From Tillus elongatus (Eukaryota > Arthropoda > Insecta > Coleoptera > Cleridae): a DNA stretch of 64,000 bases. The notes beneath the pieces were generated by a model. It did not search any database and was not told the origin of the DNA. It saw only the letters and a program-made list of their open reading frames with translations. Every line of letters begins with the position of its first letter. Positions within the stretch are counted from its first letter, which is position 1. This document shows, one piece after another, positions 41,290 through 50,872 of the stretch. The stretch spans positions 37,025,766-37,089,765 of the forward strand of contig OZ023267.1 in assembly GCA_964006375.1 (NCBI GenBank), written 5' to 3'. The position numbers were made by a program, and so were the translations under genes.

Positions 41290-42178
41290 CCTTAGTTGCT
41301 TCCCCAGTGGGCGGAAGCTAACCCTTCCCATGCCCCAGAATGCCTTGAAGGAGGTTCCTTCAAGGGCTCTGTAAGATGTCGGGATCGAGAAGGCGAGCGT
41401 CTGTCCTTTCTCCTCTGCCTTCCTGCTTAGAACCGACCAGTGTTGCGTCCCCTTCCTAAAGAGAGTCCACTGCAGCTACCACCGCAGCCTGGATCAGGTC
41501 CGCCTTCCCCTGGTCTAGCGTGACCTCAGGATGGCGTCTGTCAATCACCGCCATCCCGAGGCCCTCCGCAGCCTCCCTGTAGGAGCCAGTCTGCGCCGGT
41601 GTTCCGGCCTTGGTTCCTTTGGGAGGTCTGTCTGTAGTAGGCGTGCTAGAGCCAGAGCGCGGCGTCTTCCGACTCGCACTCTCCTCTTGCGCCTTTACAG
41701 GCACCCTGGCCCTTTTGGAACGTCTGTCTGTAGTGGGCGTGCTAGAGTTCGAGCGCGTCCTCTTCTGACCCGCACTCCCCTCTTGCGCCTTTACAGGTTT
41801 CTCGACCGTCCAGGTCCCGGCCGCCATTTTTTGCGCCCTCCGGAGCTTCTTTCTTTGCGCCCCGGAAAGACGCTTGGACTGCCGGGGCAGTCCCTCTACT
41901 CTAACAGTAGAGTCATCACTGGTGGAGGGGCCCCCGGAGTCCGCGGAGCTCGCCGCCCTCCGGTGGGACCCAGCCTCCAGCTTGGGTGTCGGGGACAGGT
42001 CTCTGGCCGAAGCTACCCCCTGATCCCCGGTATCTACGCCGGTCGTGGGACCTCCAGAGTCCGCTGCCGCCCCCTGGCTCGTCTCCGTTTCCGGGATAGA
42101 CTCAAGGCACAAGTCTGTAGCCGGAGCCACTCCTCGAGCCTCATTGGTTTTGGTTTTGTATGTGTTTATTATCTTCAT
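41290..42178 (-). pseudogene. LOA/I-type ORF1 (copy A), internally deleted
   Basis: A 240-codon open frame rich in Ser, Pro and Lys, with repeated SSTPTTDR(R/P)P-type units and QRKKLRRAQKMAAGTW, ending EVTLDQGKADLIQAAVVAAV. Compared with copy B it lacks about 240 bases after GTAGACTCTCTT (41456 region), which is most of the C-terminal DUF4780-like domain. Nucleic-acid-binding scaffold role by family. Confidence 0.75.
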
Positions 42179-42535
42179 GTTGTTCCCACGAGAATGGGGG
42201 AAATACTGTCCACACCATCAGAACCCCCTGTGTGGTGCAAGGCGGGTTACTCTGGAGGGTTGCCTGGTACTCCAGAGGTTCCGTTAACGACACCATCGCC
42301 CTGGTGCCATCCATCCATAGGCACGGGTCACGTGACACCGTAGATTGGGGGAGTTTAGTTCGACCTCCTTGTCTAGATCCGTAATGTTTAGTTATTAGCA
42401 GGGTCACCTCGTGCAGGATGCGGATTTTTACCGCGCATGACGGTCTTGGGGAAAGCTTCATCGGGAGTTTATGTTGTTATTTCCACTTCCTCAGCTTGCC
42501 CCCTGGAGTCCTTTGGCCCGCGACTCCTTAACCCC

Positions 42536-43199
42536 ACATTATATACTTACCTATACAAGATGATTCTTTACGAGATCCTATTAGACGTTTTGAAGAAACT
42601 AGATTGATTTGGATTCTAAAAATTTGTAGTATGAAGGTCTCCAATATGTCCAATCCACATAAAATATATAGAACATCTGCGACTTCCGGTTATACCGGAA
42701 GTGGACACTAACTCGCTTATTTTAAATAGTATACCCTGTATATTACAGATTCCGATACAGCTGATCTTGACGATTCTTCAAATATAAGTTTTGCTACTTT
42801 ATACTGAGTGTTTAACGAGATATAGTCATTCCGTTATTCGCGAATTTCGCCTCATCAACCCCATTGACATTATTTTTTTTTAAATTCATCCTCATATTTC
42901 TGCATTATAAGCCATTCACAAAAGTTGACTCTTTTTTTCCAAATCAGTGCTTACCAGGGCATGTACTGTGCTGAAGCAGGTAGGTTTCCATTTATTATTT
43001 TTTCCAAATTCTTTGAATCTTTGAAAATGAGAGGCGCAAGTGACGCATTAATTATCTTATAGAGGCAGCAGGATATGCAGTCAGAAACGACAAAACATTC
43101 ACCTCATGGTGGTCCATGTTGTAAGTTTCTCATTACGGCATCAATGGTTTCTGGGCAGGTGGAGGTAAATCTGGATATCGTTCTGTAAATACACGACAA
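42536..43199. other. Spacer between the two head-to-head LOA copies
   Basis: AT-rich, no ORF. Contains the 19-base palindrome at 42683-42701 and CCCTGTATATTACAGATTCC at about 42733. No element could be named. Confidence 0.5.
42683..42701. repeat. Perfect hairpin CTTCCGGT-TAT-ACCGGAAG
   Basis: 8-bp stem, 3-base loop, in AT-rich DNA. Likely part of a dispersed element; function not known. Confidence 0.85.
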
Positions 43200-44095
43200 G
43201 TTCCCCTCCACCAGTGAGGACCCTACTGTAGGGGTAGAGGGACTGCCCCGGCAGTCCAAGCGTCTTTTCGGGGCGCAAAGAAAGAAGCTCCAGACGGCAC
43301 AGAAAATGGCTACCTGGACGGTCGAGAAACCTGTAAAGACGCAAGAGGCGAGTGCGAGTCAGAAGAAGTCGCGCTCGGGCTCTAGCACGCCTACCACAGA
43401 CAGACGTCCCAAAAGGGCCAGGACACTTGTAAAGGCGCAAGATGAGAGTGCGAGTCAGCAGATGCCGCGCTCGGTTTCTAGCGCGCCTACTACAGACAGA
43501 CGTCCCAAAAGGAACAGGGCCGGAACACCGGCTCAGACTGGCTCGTATAGAAAGGCTGCGGAGGGCCTTGGTATGGCGGTGATTGACAGACGCCATCCTG
43601 AGGTCACGCTAGACCAGGGGAAGGCGGACCTAATCCAGGCTGCGGTGGTAGCTGCGGTAGACTCTCTTCAGGAAGGAGAGAGCCCGCCTCAGTTCCACCA
43701 GGCGCACCTGGCGGGGGCATCTTCTGGCCTGTGCCGGCCCGTAGTCGCGGGACTGGCTGCGGAAAACGATCGGGGGCCTCGGTCAGATTTGGGAGGGGGC
43801 GGACTTGACAGCCGTCGAGCCCAAGGAACTCCCAAAGAGACCCAAGGTCCTCGTACAGATCCCTGACACCGCCCCGCAGGAGACGGTGATCAGTAAACTG
43901 AAGATCCAGAACCCTGAACAGGGGGCACAACACTGATCGGTTCTAAGCAGGAACGCAGAGGAGAAAGGACTCTCGCCTTTTCGATCGACCAGGCGTCTCA
44001 CAGAGCCCTTGAAGGAACCTCCTTCAAGGCATTCTGGGGCCTGGAGTGCGTTAGCTTCCGCCCACTGGGAAAGCAACCAGGAGTTAATGGGCCTT
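43200..44095 (+). pseudogene. LOA/I-type ORF1 (copy B), DUF4780-like domain
   Basis: Frame 1 gives MATWTVEKPVKTQEASASQK and two SSTPTTDRRPK-type repeats up to AAVVAAVDSLQEGESP. After a frameshift near 43780, the reading TAVEPKELPKRPKVLVQIPD, TAPQETVISKLKIQNPEQGA and LKEPPSRHSGAWSALASAH follows, which has the look of the DUF4780 domain of LOA-type ORF1 proteins. Ends NQELMG at about 44091, next to the start of ORF2. Confidence 0.75.
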
Positions 44096-47000
44096 CATCC
44101 AGGAACCGTACTCCTATAAAAGAGAGATCAAGGGACTCGGCGGAGCTGCTGGAAAGCTCACGTACAACAGATCCAGCGAGAACCCGAGGGCCTGCATTTT
44201 TGCCAGAGAATGGATAGAGTTTCTGCCTTTAATGAATTTCTGTTCCAGGTACCTGGCAACGATCAAAATCCGATGTGGAGGAGCGGATGGGCCACGGGAC
44301 ATTACTGTCGAATCAGCCAGGGGACAGCACGGACCATCCTCCACCCAAGGAATTGGAGCAGCTGATGGTGGGTAGCAGAGCAGGTGGATGGCATGAGTTG
44401 TGAGGAAACTCGGACACAAAATCTACGGGTAAGGCACTTTTACAATTCTTTATTAAATTTAATTTAGACATATTGAATTAAGGTAATGAACCGACTTTCG
44501 TCACAACACGGCGTGAAGAAGTTTTAGATCTAACAGTTTCCACCCAGTTTCTGGGTGACTTAGTTAAGAACTGGGCTGTGAGTAGCTCAGACCACAGATA
44601 CATCCGGTTTGAAATCGCCAAAGTCGAAAGACAAACGGTATGGTACCGGGACCCCCGCAAGGCGGACTGGGAAGCCTACAGGGCAGACCTAGCAGTGGAA
44701 CTGCGGGGGGTTCAGAGTACCATAGACAATTCAATAGACCTCGAGACTGCGGCAGCCCAAGTGCGAGTCGCAATCACCTTGGCCTATAACGCCAGCTGCC
44801 CCCTGAAAATGAGGGCGTCCTGTGGTGGAACGAGGACCTCAGGCAAAGGAGGACGCAGGTTCGTAAGCTGTTTAACGCGGCCAAAAGGTCGGAAGCATGG
44901 GATTGATATAGACAGGCCCTAACGACCTATAACAGAAGACTGAGGGATGCCAAGAAGGAGTCGTGGAGGAGGCACAACAGGAGAACACGTCCGAGAGTGC
45001 ACGACTACACAAGATCCTGTCCAAGGGCACTCAGACCAACACAGGCTTAGAACATCCACGGGAGGCTTTACAAGCTCGGGGTAGGAAACGATGGAAATTT
45101 TACTTCTTCCCCGACTGTAACATAATAAACCAATCACCTCCGGACTGGCAACACTCAGAAATAGAAACGCCTTATAGGCGGGCATCTAAAGTAGACTGGA
45201 CAGTCGCTAAAGAGGTGGTTACTTGGAGCAAAATCAGATGGGCCATTAACAGCTTTAAGCCATACAAATCCCCGGGATTTGATGGAATAATGCCCATCAT
45301 GCTCCAACAGGGTATAGACATACTGGCGCCGGCGCTTACTATCATTATGAGGGCCAGCCTGGCTCTGGGGCACATTCCGAGGGCATGGAGACTGGCCAGG
45401 GTTGTATTCATTCCTAAACCTGGGCGTCCAACAGAGCAGGAAAAGTCCCTGAGGCCAATAAGTATCACGTCCTTCTTGCTAGAAACAGTGGAAAAACTGC
45501 TCGACCGGCACATTAGGGGCGGTGTACTGGAAGCATATCCCCTACACTGCGGACAATATGCATACAGAGCAAGAGTCTCAACAGAAACAGCACTGCACCA
45601 ACTGGTGCTGAAACTGGAGAATACGCTGGAGAACAGGGAAGTGGCGCTGGGGGCCTTCCTAAACATAGAGGGAGACTTCAGCAACCCCTCATTCGGATGG
45701 GTTTTTGCAGCTGTCAGGGAGCGTGGAATAGAGGAGACCTGCTGCAGGTGGATCGGTTCCATGCTCAGGTACAGGGCGGTGTTAACCGCACTCGCGAGAG
45801 GGACTCTGCTGGCGGGGGTCGCGGCGGGGTGTCAGCAGAGGAGCGTTCTGTCTCCCTTGCTCAGGTGCCTAGTCGTGGATGGCCTGCTGGGGAGGCTCTC
45901 GGGAGGGGGTATAAGGTACAGGGCTATGCGGACGACATTGTCATTATAGGCCGAGGAAAGGTTACACAGTCAGTGTGGGAGCGCATGCAGACCGCGCTGA
46001 AAGTGGTGGAAAAGTGAACGGTTGGTCAAAGGATCGGGGTGAGTCGCGAGAAAGTAACCGTCATACCGTTAATGAGGAGGAAGTGGGAAGCCACTAAACT
46101 CTAGCTCTATACGGTAGGAACATTGCAATGCCCAGGGAGGTAAAATATCTTGGGGTCGTATTGGACTCTAAACTAATCTGGAATGGTCACGTTGAACAAA
46201 TACTGCGTAATGCAGTCATGACCTAAGCCGTCACTAGGCGGCTATATGGAAAAACTTGGGGACTAAGAGCTGGTATGGCCCACTGGCTGTACACAAGGGT
46301 GGTGAGACCATCGTTAACAGACGCGGCACTGGTCTGGTGGTCTAAGGTGACACAATCCAGTGCCAAACAAAAACTGGGAAAGATCCAAAGGATGGCTTGC
46401 CTAGGCATCACAGGGGCCATGTGTTCAACCCAAAATCTTCAAAAATCAGGAGATCGTGAAGGAGCCCATGCTTCAAATGAGGCCAGACTCCGCGAGCCCG
46501 CGAATCTGCAGGGAAAACAACTTTACAGTGGAAATCCCCGACCGCGAGACATGTCGGGAGGAGACACCGGGCATGCCACGTGACGCGCTCGTCTGGTTCA
46601 CGGAAGGATCCGGCGGGGAGCGAGAGACGGGGGCAGGTGTTTATTCGGAAGGACCGAGGGTAAGTCATAGTATTTCCCTTGGAGCCCATGCAACGGTCTT
46701 TCAGGCCGAAATGTACGCCATCCTGCACTGTGTGCGGGAGAACAGGAGGAAAGGCTACACCAACAAGCGGATTCTCATAGCCACAGACAGCCAGGCAGCC
46801 ATTAAGGCCCTAAGTAGCACACAGGTAAATTCCTGGCTGGTGAGTGAGTGCCGAGACGAGACAAGCGACCTGGCAGGGCAGAATGAGGTCACCCTCATCT
46901 GGGTGCCGGGTCACTCGGGGGTCAAAGGCAATGAAGAATTTGACAGTCTCGTGAAGAGAGGGTCGGCAGAACCATTTATGGGACCAGAACCGGCTCTGGG

Positions 47001-47340
47001 CGTGACAAAAGGCACTGCCAGGAGAGCTTTTAAGTCCTGGTGTACTGGGCAGACTGTCCAGGGCTCAGACATGGGAAGTCAATAATTGACGAACCCAGTT
47101 CAAAGAGTGCTGTGGAGCTGCTAAATCTTAGCAGAGGACAGCTCAGAAACATAACAGGTCTCTTGATTGGATGGTTCGCGGGGGACCTCGCATGCAGATT
47201 CTGCGGCGAAGGGGAGGAATCAACCCAGCACAGCTTGTGCGAGTGTAAAGCTCTGGACCGCAAAAGACAACTGATCTAGGGCCAGTCAGACCGGAGACAA
47301 AGCATTATAAAACTCTACCCTACCAATCGCTGTGCAGACT
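44092..47340 (+). pseudogene. LOA/I-type ORF2 (copy B), many lesions
   Basis: Endonuclease pieces to 44660 (VSSSDHRYIRFEIAKVER), with a deletion near 44390 removing the GMDANAHH block. RT at 44963-45950: SPGFDGIMPIMLQQG, LRPISITSFLLE, FLNIEGDFSNPS (catalytic Asp replaced by Asn), GCQQRSVLSPLLR (PQG motif altered); a frameshift comes before the residual YADDIVII at about 45925. RNase H at 46456-47085: WFTEGSGGERETG (Glu for Asp), TVFQAEMYAILHC, ATDSQAAIKALSS, GHSGVKGNEEFDSL. The Cys-rich tail ACRFCGEGEESTQHSLCEC ends near 47276. Clearly dead. Confidence 0.83.
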
Positions 47341-47460
47341 AGTTCAAGGCACATCGATTTGGGTGGAGTAAAAAGACTAAGGGCGTGCACAATAAGCCAA
47401 AGGTTGCAGTGCTATCGGGGCGGCAAAGCCGCAAACGAGCCCTGGGGGAGAAAACAAATG

Positions 47461-47985
47461 TCAATATCAATAATAAGTAGTGGGCGGGCAGGTAAGGTAC
47501 CAACCTTAGAATATAAATCAAAGGAAAGAGCATGTCCAAATGTCCATATCTGTACTATAGGACGTGCGACGTGTCAGCCATCTTGAACCTCCTATTTGAT
47601 GATTTATTTTTGCCGGTTTGTGCCCGTCAGTAAATATCTTACATTTGCGTTTATTGAGAATGTATTGTGAAATAGTGCTATTATTGTGATTTGTCTGTAT
47701 AATGGGTAAATATTTTGTTAATTTCATTTTCGACAACGAAAACGTGGTTGCAACTGTCATATTATGACAGTTGCAGCCTCCTTTTAGATTGCAACTATAT
47801 TTTATGATGCTCATTCCTGTTATTTAATACTCTAAGGTACCAACAGTCCCAATCCAACTGACAAGTCAACTAATAAATTACTTCCACGTTGTCACAATTG
47901 CTGGAACTTCCAGTGGAAGTACCGCACCGGCGAAAAAATTTCAAACATTTTTTTTCACTTAAACGTCGTAAAAAGTATCAAAACA
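47461..47985. other. Non-coding DNA with a near-perfect hairpin
   Basis: No gene. The hairpin GCAACTGTCATA-T-TATGACAGTTGC lies at 47750-47774, and CTGGAACTTCCAGTGGAAGT at about 47901. Confidence 0.5.
47750..47774. repeat. Hairpin, 12-bp stem, 1-base centre
   Basis: GCAACTGTCATA and TATGACAGTTGC are exact complements. It could be a foldback end; no other part of an element was found. Confidence 0.85.
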
Positions 47986-47989
47986 TATA

Positions 47990-48165
47990 TAAAAGATGAT
48001 TTGGAAACGAGTTTTTCTTGCGTGTATGTCTGTCTGTAACCATGATAACTCTAGAACGAAATGAGATATCGTCTTCAAATTTGGTACACAGTTAGCACTG
48101 GACAGAGGAATGGTTCGGATTGTTTTTGGGTAAAGTCGGGTTAGGGGGTAGTGGATGAATAGTGG
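47990..48165 (+). repeat. Dispersed repeat, first copy
   Basis: TGTCTGTCTGTAACCATGAT, GAACGAAATGAGATATCGTC, TTCAAATTTGGTACACAGTT. A diverged copy in the same orientation is at 48850-49045. The two flank the truncated CR1-like copy. Confidence 0.75.
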
Positions 48166-48274
48166 GTATACCGAATAGTGATTTACTGAAAATTTACATT
48201 TTTTCGTTAAAATCCAAGTAATATAACGTTTCAGTAAGTAGTTTTATCAAACATCTGGTGTTCTGTGCTAAAAT

Positions 48275-48800
48275 TAAATTAGGGGTTGAATCGAATACTG
48301 CTCCCACATCTGGGGTACTGCTGCCGCTTCTACACTCGCCATCCTGGACTCCATTCAGAAGAGAGCTATACGTCTCATCGGTGACCCTACCCTCACCCAA
48401 AGGCTGCCATCCCTTGCCCACAGACATGCCGTTGGTGACCTCTCTCTCTCTCTCTATCTCTCTCTCTCTATTATAGATATCTGCACGGGCACTGCTCAGA
48501 GGAGCTTTCTTCCATAGTTCCTCCACCTGCTGCCCCCCACAGATCTACCAGGGGAACAGAGCGAATGCACCCTTTTACTGTCCAGGTCACCAGACATAGA
48601 ACATCTTGTTATGCCCGCTCTTTTGTCCCGAGGACTTCCAAGTTATGGAATTCCTTCCCGGCACATGTTTTTCCTTCTCCCCCGAACCTTCAAGTCCAGA
48701 ATTAACAAGCTGCCTCTTTCCTCCTTGTCGACACCCACGGTACGATAGTATTCAGGCTGTAAGCCCTCGTGGTGTGTTGTTGAAATAAAAAATAAAAAAA
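48275..48800 (+). pseudogene. CR1/jockey-like retroelement, 3' fragment
   Basis: Starts in the RT C-terminal region (TCGAATACTGCTCCCACATC; protein YCSHIWGTAAASTLAILDSI) and runs to the 3' end (GTATTCAGGCTGTAAGCC, then an A-rich tail at about 48784-48802). A CT run (about 48437-48477) replaces the codons around DLSLFYRY. 5'-truncated like most non-LTR insertions; homologous to 53170-53690 and 56594-57110. Confidence 0.88.
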
Positions 48801-48849
48801 AGAATGTGTGCGGGTAGAATATTGTTGACAAAAATTTCGAATTTTTGTT

Positions 48850-49045
48850 TGCTAAAATGGCGTAAAAGTCTCAAAACGTAGAAAACTTGATGCTGGAACA
48901 AAAAATTTTTATCTATCGCATGTACGCCTATCTGTTAATAGGCGCAATAACTTTCGAACGAATTGAGATATCATCTTCAAATTTGATATCCAGTTAGCAC
49001 CCGACAAAGGAACGCTTCGAATTGTTTTTGTTAGGTATATTATTA
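48850..49045 (+). repeat. Dispersed repeat, second copy
   Basis: CATGTACGCCTATCTGTTAA, CTTTCGAACGAATTGAGATATC, TTCAAATTTGATATCCAGTT; diverged from the copy at 47990. Confidence 0.75.
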
Positions 49046-49435
49046 ATGTAGTATAATGTCCCTAGATTTATATTTCTAACACATGCGACCTTCTAAGGGA
49101 GGCTGGCAGCACTCCTAGTCCTCTAGTTAAGCCACTGATATGCACTACATTATGGACCAAACATGAAGTTTCTAGGTTAATGGAAAATTGAAGTTCTGAT
49201 ATTTAAACATTTTTTATAACAACACACTTCAGGATTTTTCAATTCACATTCATACACTTCTTATTATGACTATATTTAGCAATATACATACTTTTGAAGG
49301 CGATTAGCTGTCCTGGTTGTCTAACACTTTTTATTAATTTTAGATTCTAGTTATCAAAAAAAAGACACTTTACAATTCGATGTCCATAGAATGAAAACCA
49401 CCACTCTATAGTAGTACGGCCAAAATGTCGCGAAT
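49046..49435. other. Non-coding DNA
   Basis: Nothing recognised. Confidence 0.4.
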
Positions 49436-49655
49436 TTATTAAATAAGTTGTAAAGATTGTGATCTTAAATACGTCAGACGAACAAAAAGATCTATTGGAA
49501 TTAGATTCAAATAACATTTAGCACAATTAATATACAGTACTATAGATTGATCTTCCGTCGCCAGACATATTTGGGATAATAATCACCACGTTAATGAGGA
49601 GAATCTAAAATTAATAAAAAATGTTGAGAACCAGGACAGCTAAATGCTTTCGAAA

Positions 49656-49657
<2 letters not shown>

Positions 49658-49744
<87 letters not shown>

Positions 49745-49770
49745 CATATATGTGTGTGTGTGTGTGTGTC
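49658..49770. repeat. (TA)n(TG)n compound microsatellite
   Basis: About 44 TA units, a short CATACATATA join, then about 9 TG units. Confidence 0.96.
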
Positions 49771-50014
49771 TTGCTAAATGCTATAGTAATAATAAGTGTA
49801 TGAATCTCGCTCCGCCGCCTATGGGTACTCTCCTGATAATTACTTTACAAAATAAATACCGGCATAAGCATGTCCGATAGATAATAAAGGAATACAGATA
49901 TTTCCGCCAAACGAAATATGTTAATTTTGGTATTGTTGAACCTCCCTAAATCGTTATCGACTGGCTACCTGCAGAAGAACATAAATATAGTTTTGGCTAT
50001 GAGGTATTTAGAAT

Positions 50015-50066
50015 TATTGATCCTCCGATGACGCCAACTTGGTTAGTGAAACGGTCGTCAGGTTTT
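50015..50066 (+). ncRNA. Degenerate hammerhead-like motif
   Basis: CCGATGA (one base off CTGATGA), then CGCCAAC-TTG-GTTAGTG (stem II with one mismatch and one G-U), then GAAA, CGGTCGTC and AGG. The order matches the hammerhead core; probably inactive because of the first-box change. Confidence 0.45.
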
Positions 50067-50259
50067 TTTTAATGTGTTGTGATTTGGGTTCTCCAAGTGT
50101 ACCTTTTTTGCAAATAATAACCTTAATAACGGCGTTGAAGAACAAAAACCATTTAAACAGATTATTACAAATGTATATTTTTCTTCAAAAATAATATGAA
50201 TATACATACAAGAATTTAAAGCTACTCGAAATAAAATAAAAATATAATACTTTTGAAAT

Positions 50260-50469
50260 TTAAACAGCCATTGGCATTGATAATTTTGGATGAGGTCTAT
50301 AACCAATCAATTCAAAATCTTCAGCCTTGAAATCTTCAATATTCTGTACATTCCTTAGAATCTTAAGAGTTGGGAATGGCCTAGGCTCACGTTTAAGTTG
50401 TTCCTCTAAAGCATCCACATGATTAAGATATACATGGCTATCGCCAAGTGTGTGAATAAATTCACCAGG
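50260..50469 (-). CDS. TYMS: Thymidylate synthase, last coding exon
   Basis: Encodes the last 69 residues and the stop: [61 protein letters not shown]. This is the conserved C-terminus of eukaryotic thymidylate synthase, including the GD.H.YLNH folate/dUMP-site segment and the terminal MAV that closes over the active site. The acceptor CTGTTTTTGCAG ends at 50470. The join to the upstream exon is in phase (…TGLK / PGEF). The + strand repeat just downstream leaves about 165 bases for the 3'UTR. Confidence 0.95.
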   Translation of the reverse strand, partial: PGEFIHTLGDSHVYLNHVDALEEQLKREPRPFPTLKILRNVQNIEDFKAEDFELIGYRPHPKLSMPMAV

Positions 50470-50872
50470 CTGCAAAAACAGAAAAAATTATTTACTGACA
50501 GCAACATTGACTTTGCTAACAATTAAGCATAAAATACCTAGTGGCGGCTGGTAACAGGGGGCACAAGAGCACGTGCTCTGTGCCCTCTGAAATTCTCTTA
50601 ACAATACAATTAACAATACAATAAGTTTCTTAAAATAATAATTTGGCAGAGTTAGAATTAGAATTTTAAATTTTCGGAGGCCCATACTGCCAATATTTAT
50701 TTCCGAAGCTTCTCGCTCGGCAAAGCGAAGCAGCCAATACTTACTTCCACCGCCGGGACACGTGTAAAATGATTTCGTCACTCTAGCGAGAACTATCTAA
50801 TGCGCGATAAACCAGTTGCCATGCGGATGCACATCGGACTACCTTTATCTAGCCACAGCGCACATTTGGAGT

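Larger units (their letters stand above)
37562..42535 (-). mobile_element. LOA/I-type non-LTR retrotransposon, near full length (copy A)
   Basis: About 5 kb on -. A GC-rich 5'UTR (about 42535-42180), ORF1, ORF2 and a short 3'UTR ending in an A run (T run on +, 37561-37569). RNase H lies after the RT, which with the apurinic endonuclease and the ORF1 type fits the LOA/I group. GC content is far above the surrounding AT-rich DNA. Head-to-head with copy B at 43.2 kb. Confidence 0.85.
43200..47460 (+). mobile_element. LOA/I-type non-LTR retrotransposon, 5'-truncated (copy B)
   Basis: The same family as copy A, on the opposite strand. It starts inside ORF1 at about 43200 (TTCCCCTCCACCAGTG) and ends near 47460 (AACGAGCCCTGGGGGAGAAAAC). 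It keeps the ORF1 segment missing from copy A but has more lesions in ORF2. Confidence 0.85.
49436..50095 (+). pseudogene. Penelope-like element relic (GIY-YIG tail and terminus)
   Basis: On +: CKDCDLKYVRRTKRSIGIRF, then [41 protein letters not shown]. This matches the second half of the GIY-YIG domain and the CCHH-like region of the other Penelope-like copies, with YVR in the YIG position and two stops. A (TA)n(TG)n tract (49658-49770) interrupts it. The terminus has a degraded hammerhead-like core (50015-50066) and GATTTGGGTTCTCCAA at about 50080. It lies just downstream of the thymidylate synthase gene. Confidence 0.72.

Noticed and set aside
39418..42343. ORFs of 118-270 codons on the plus strand opposite LOA copy A, and similar ones opposite copy B
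   Set aside because: They are antisense shadows of a GC-rich retrotransposon ORF; the sense strand carries the endonuclease, RT and RNase H motifs.
37562..47460. Long terminal repeat retrotransposon made by the two LOA copies
   Set aside because: They are inverted, not direct, and each has non-LTR domains with an A-rich or blunt 3' end.
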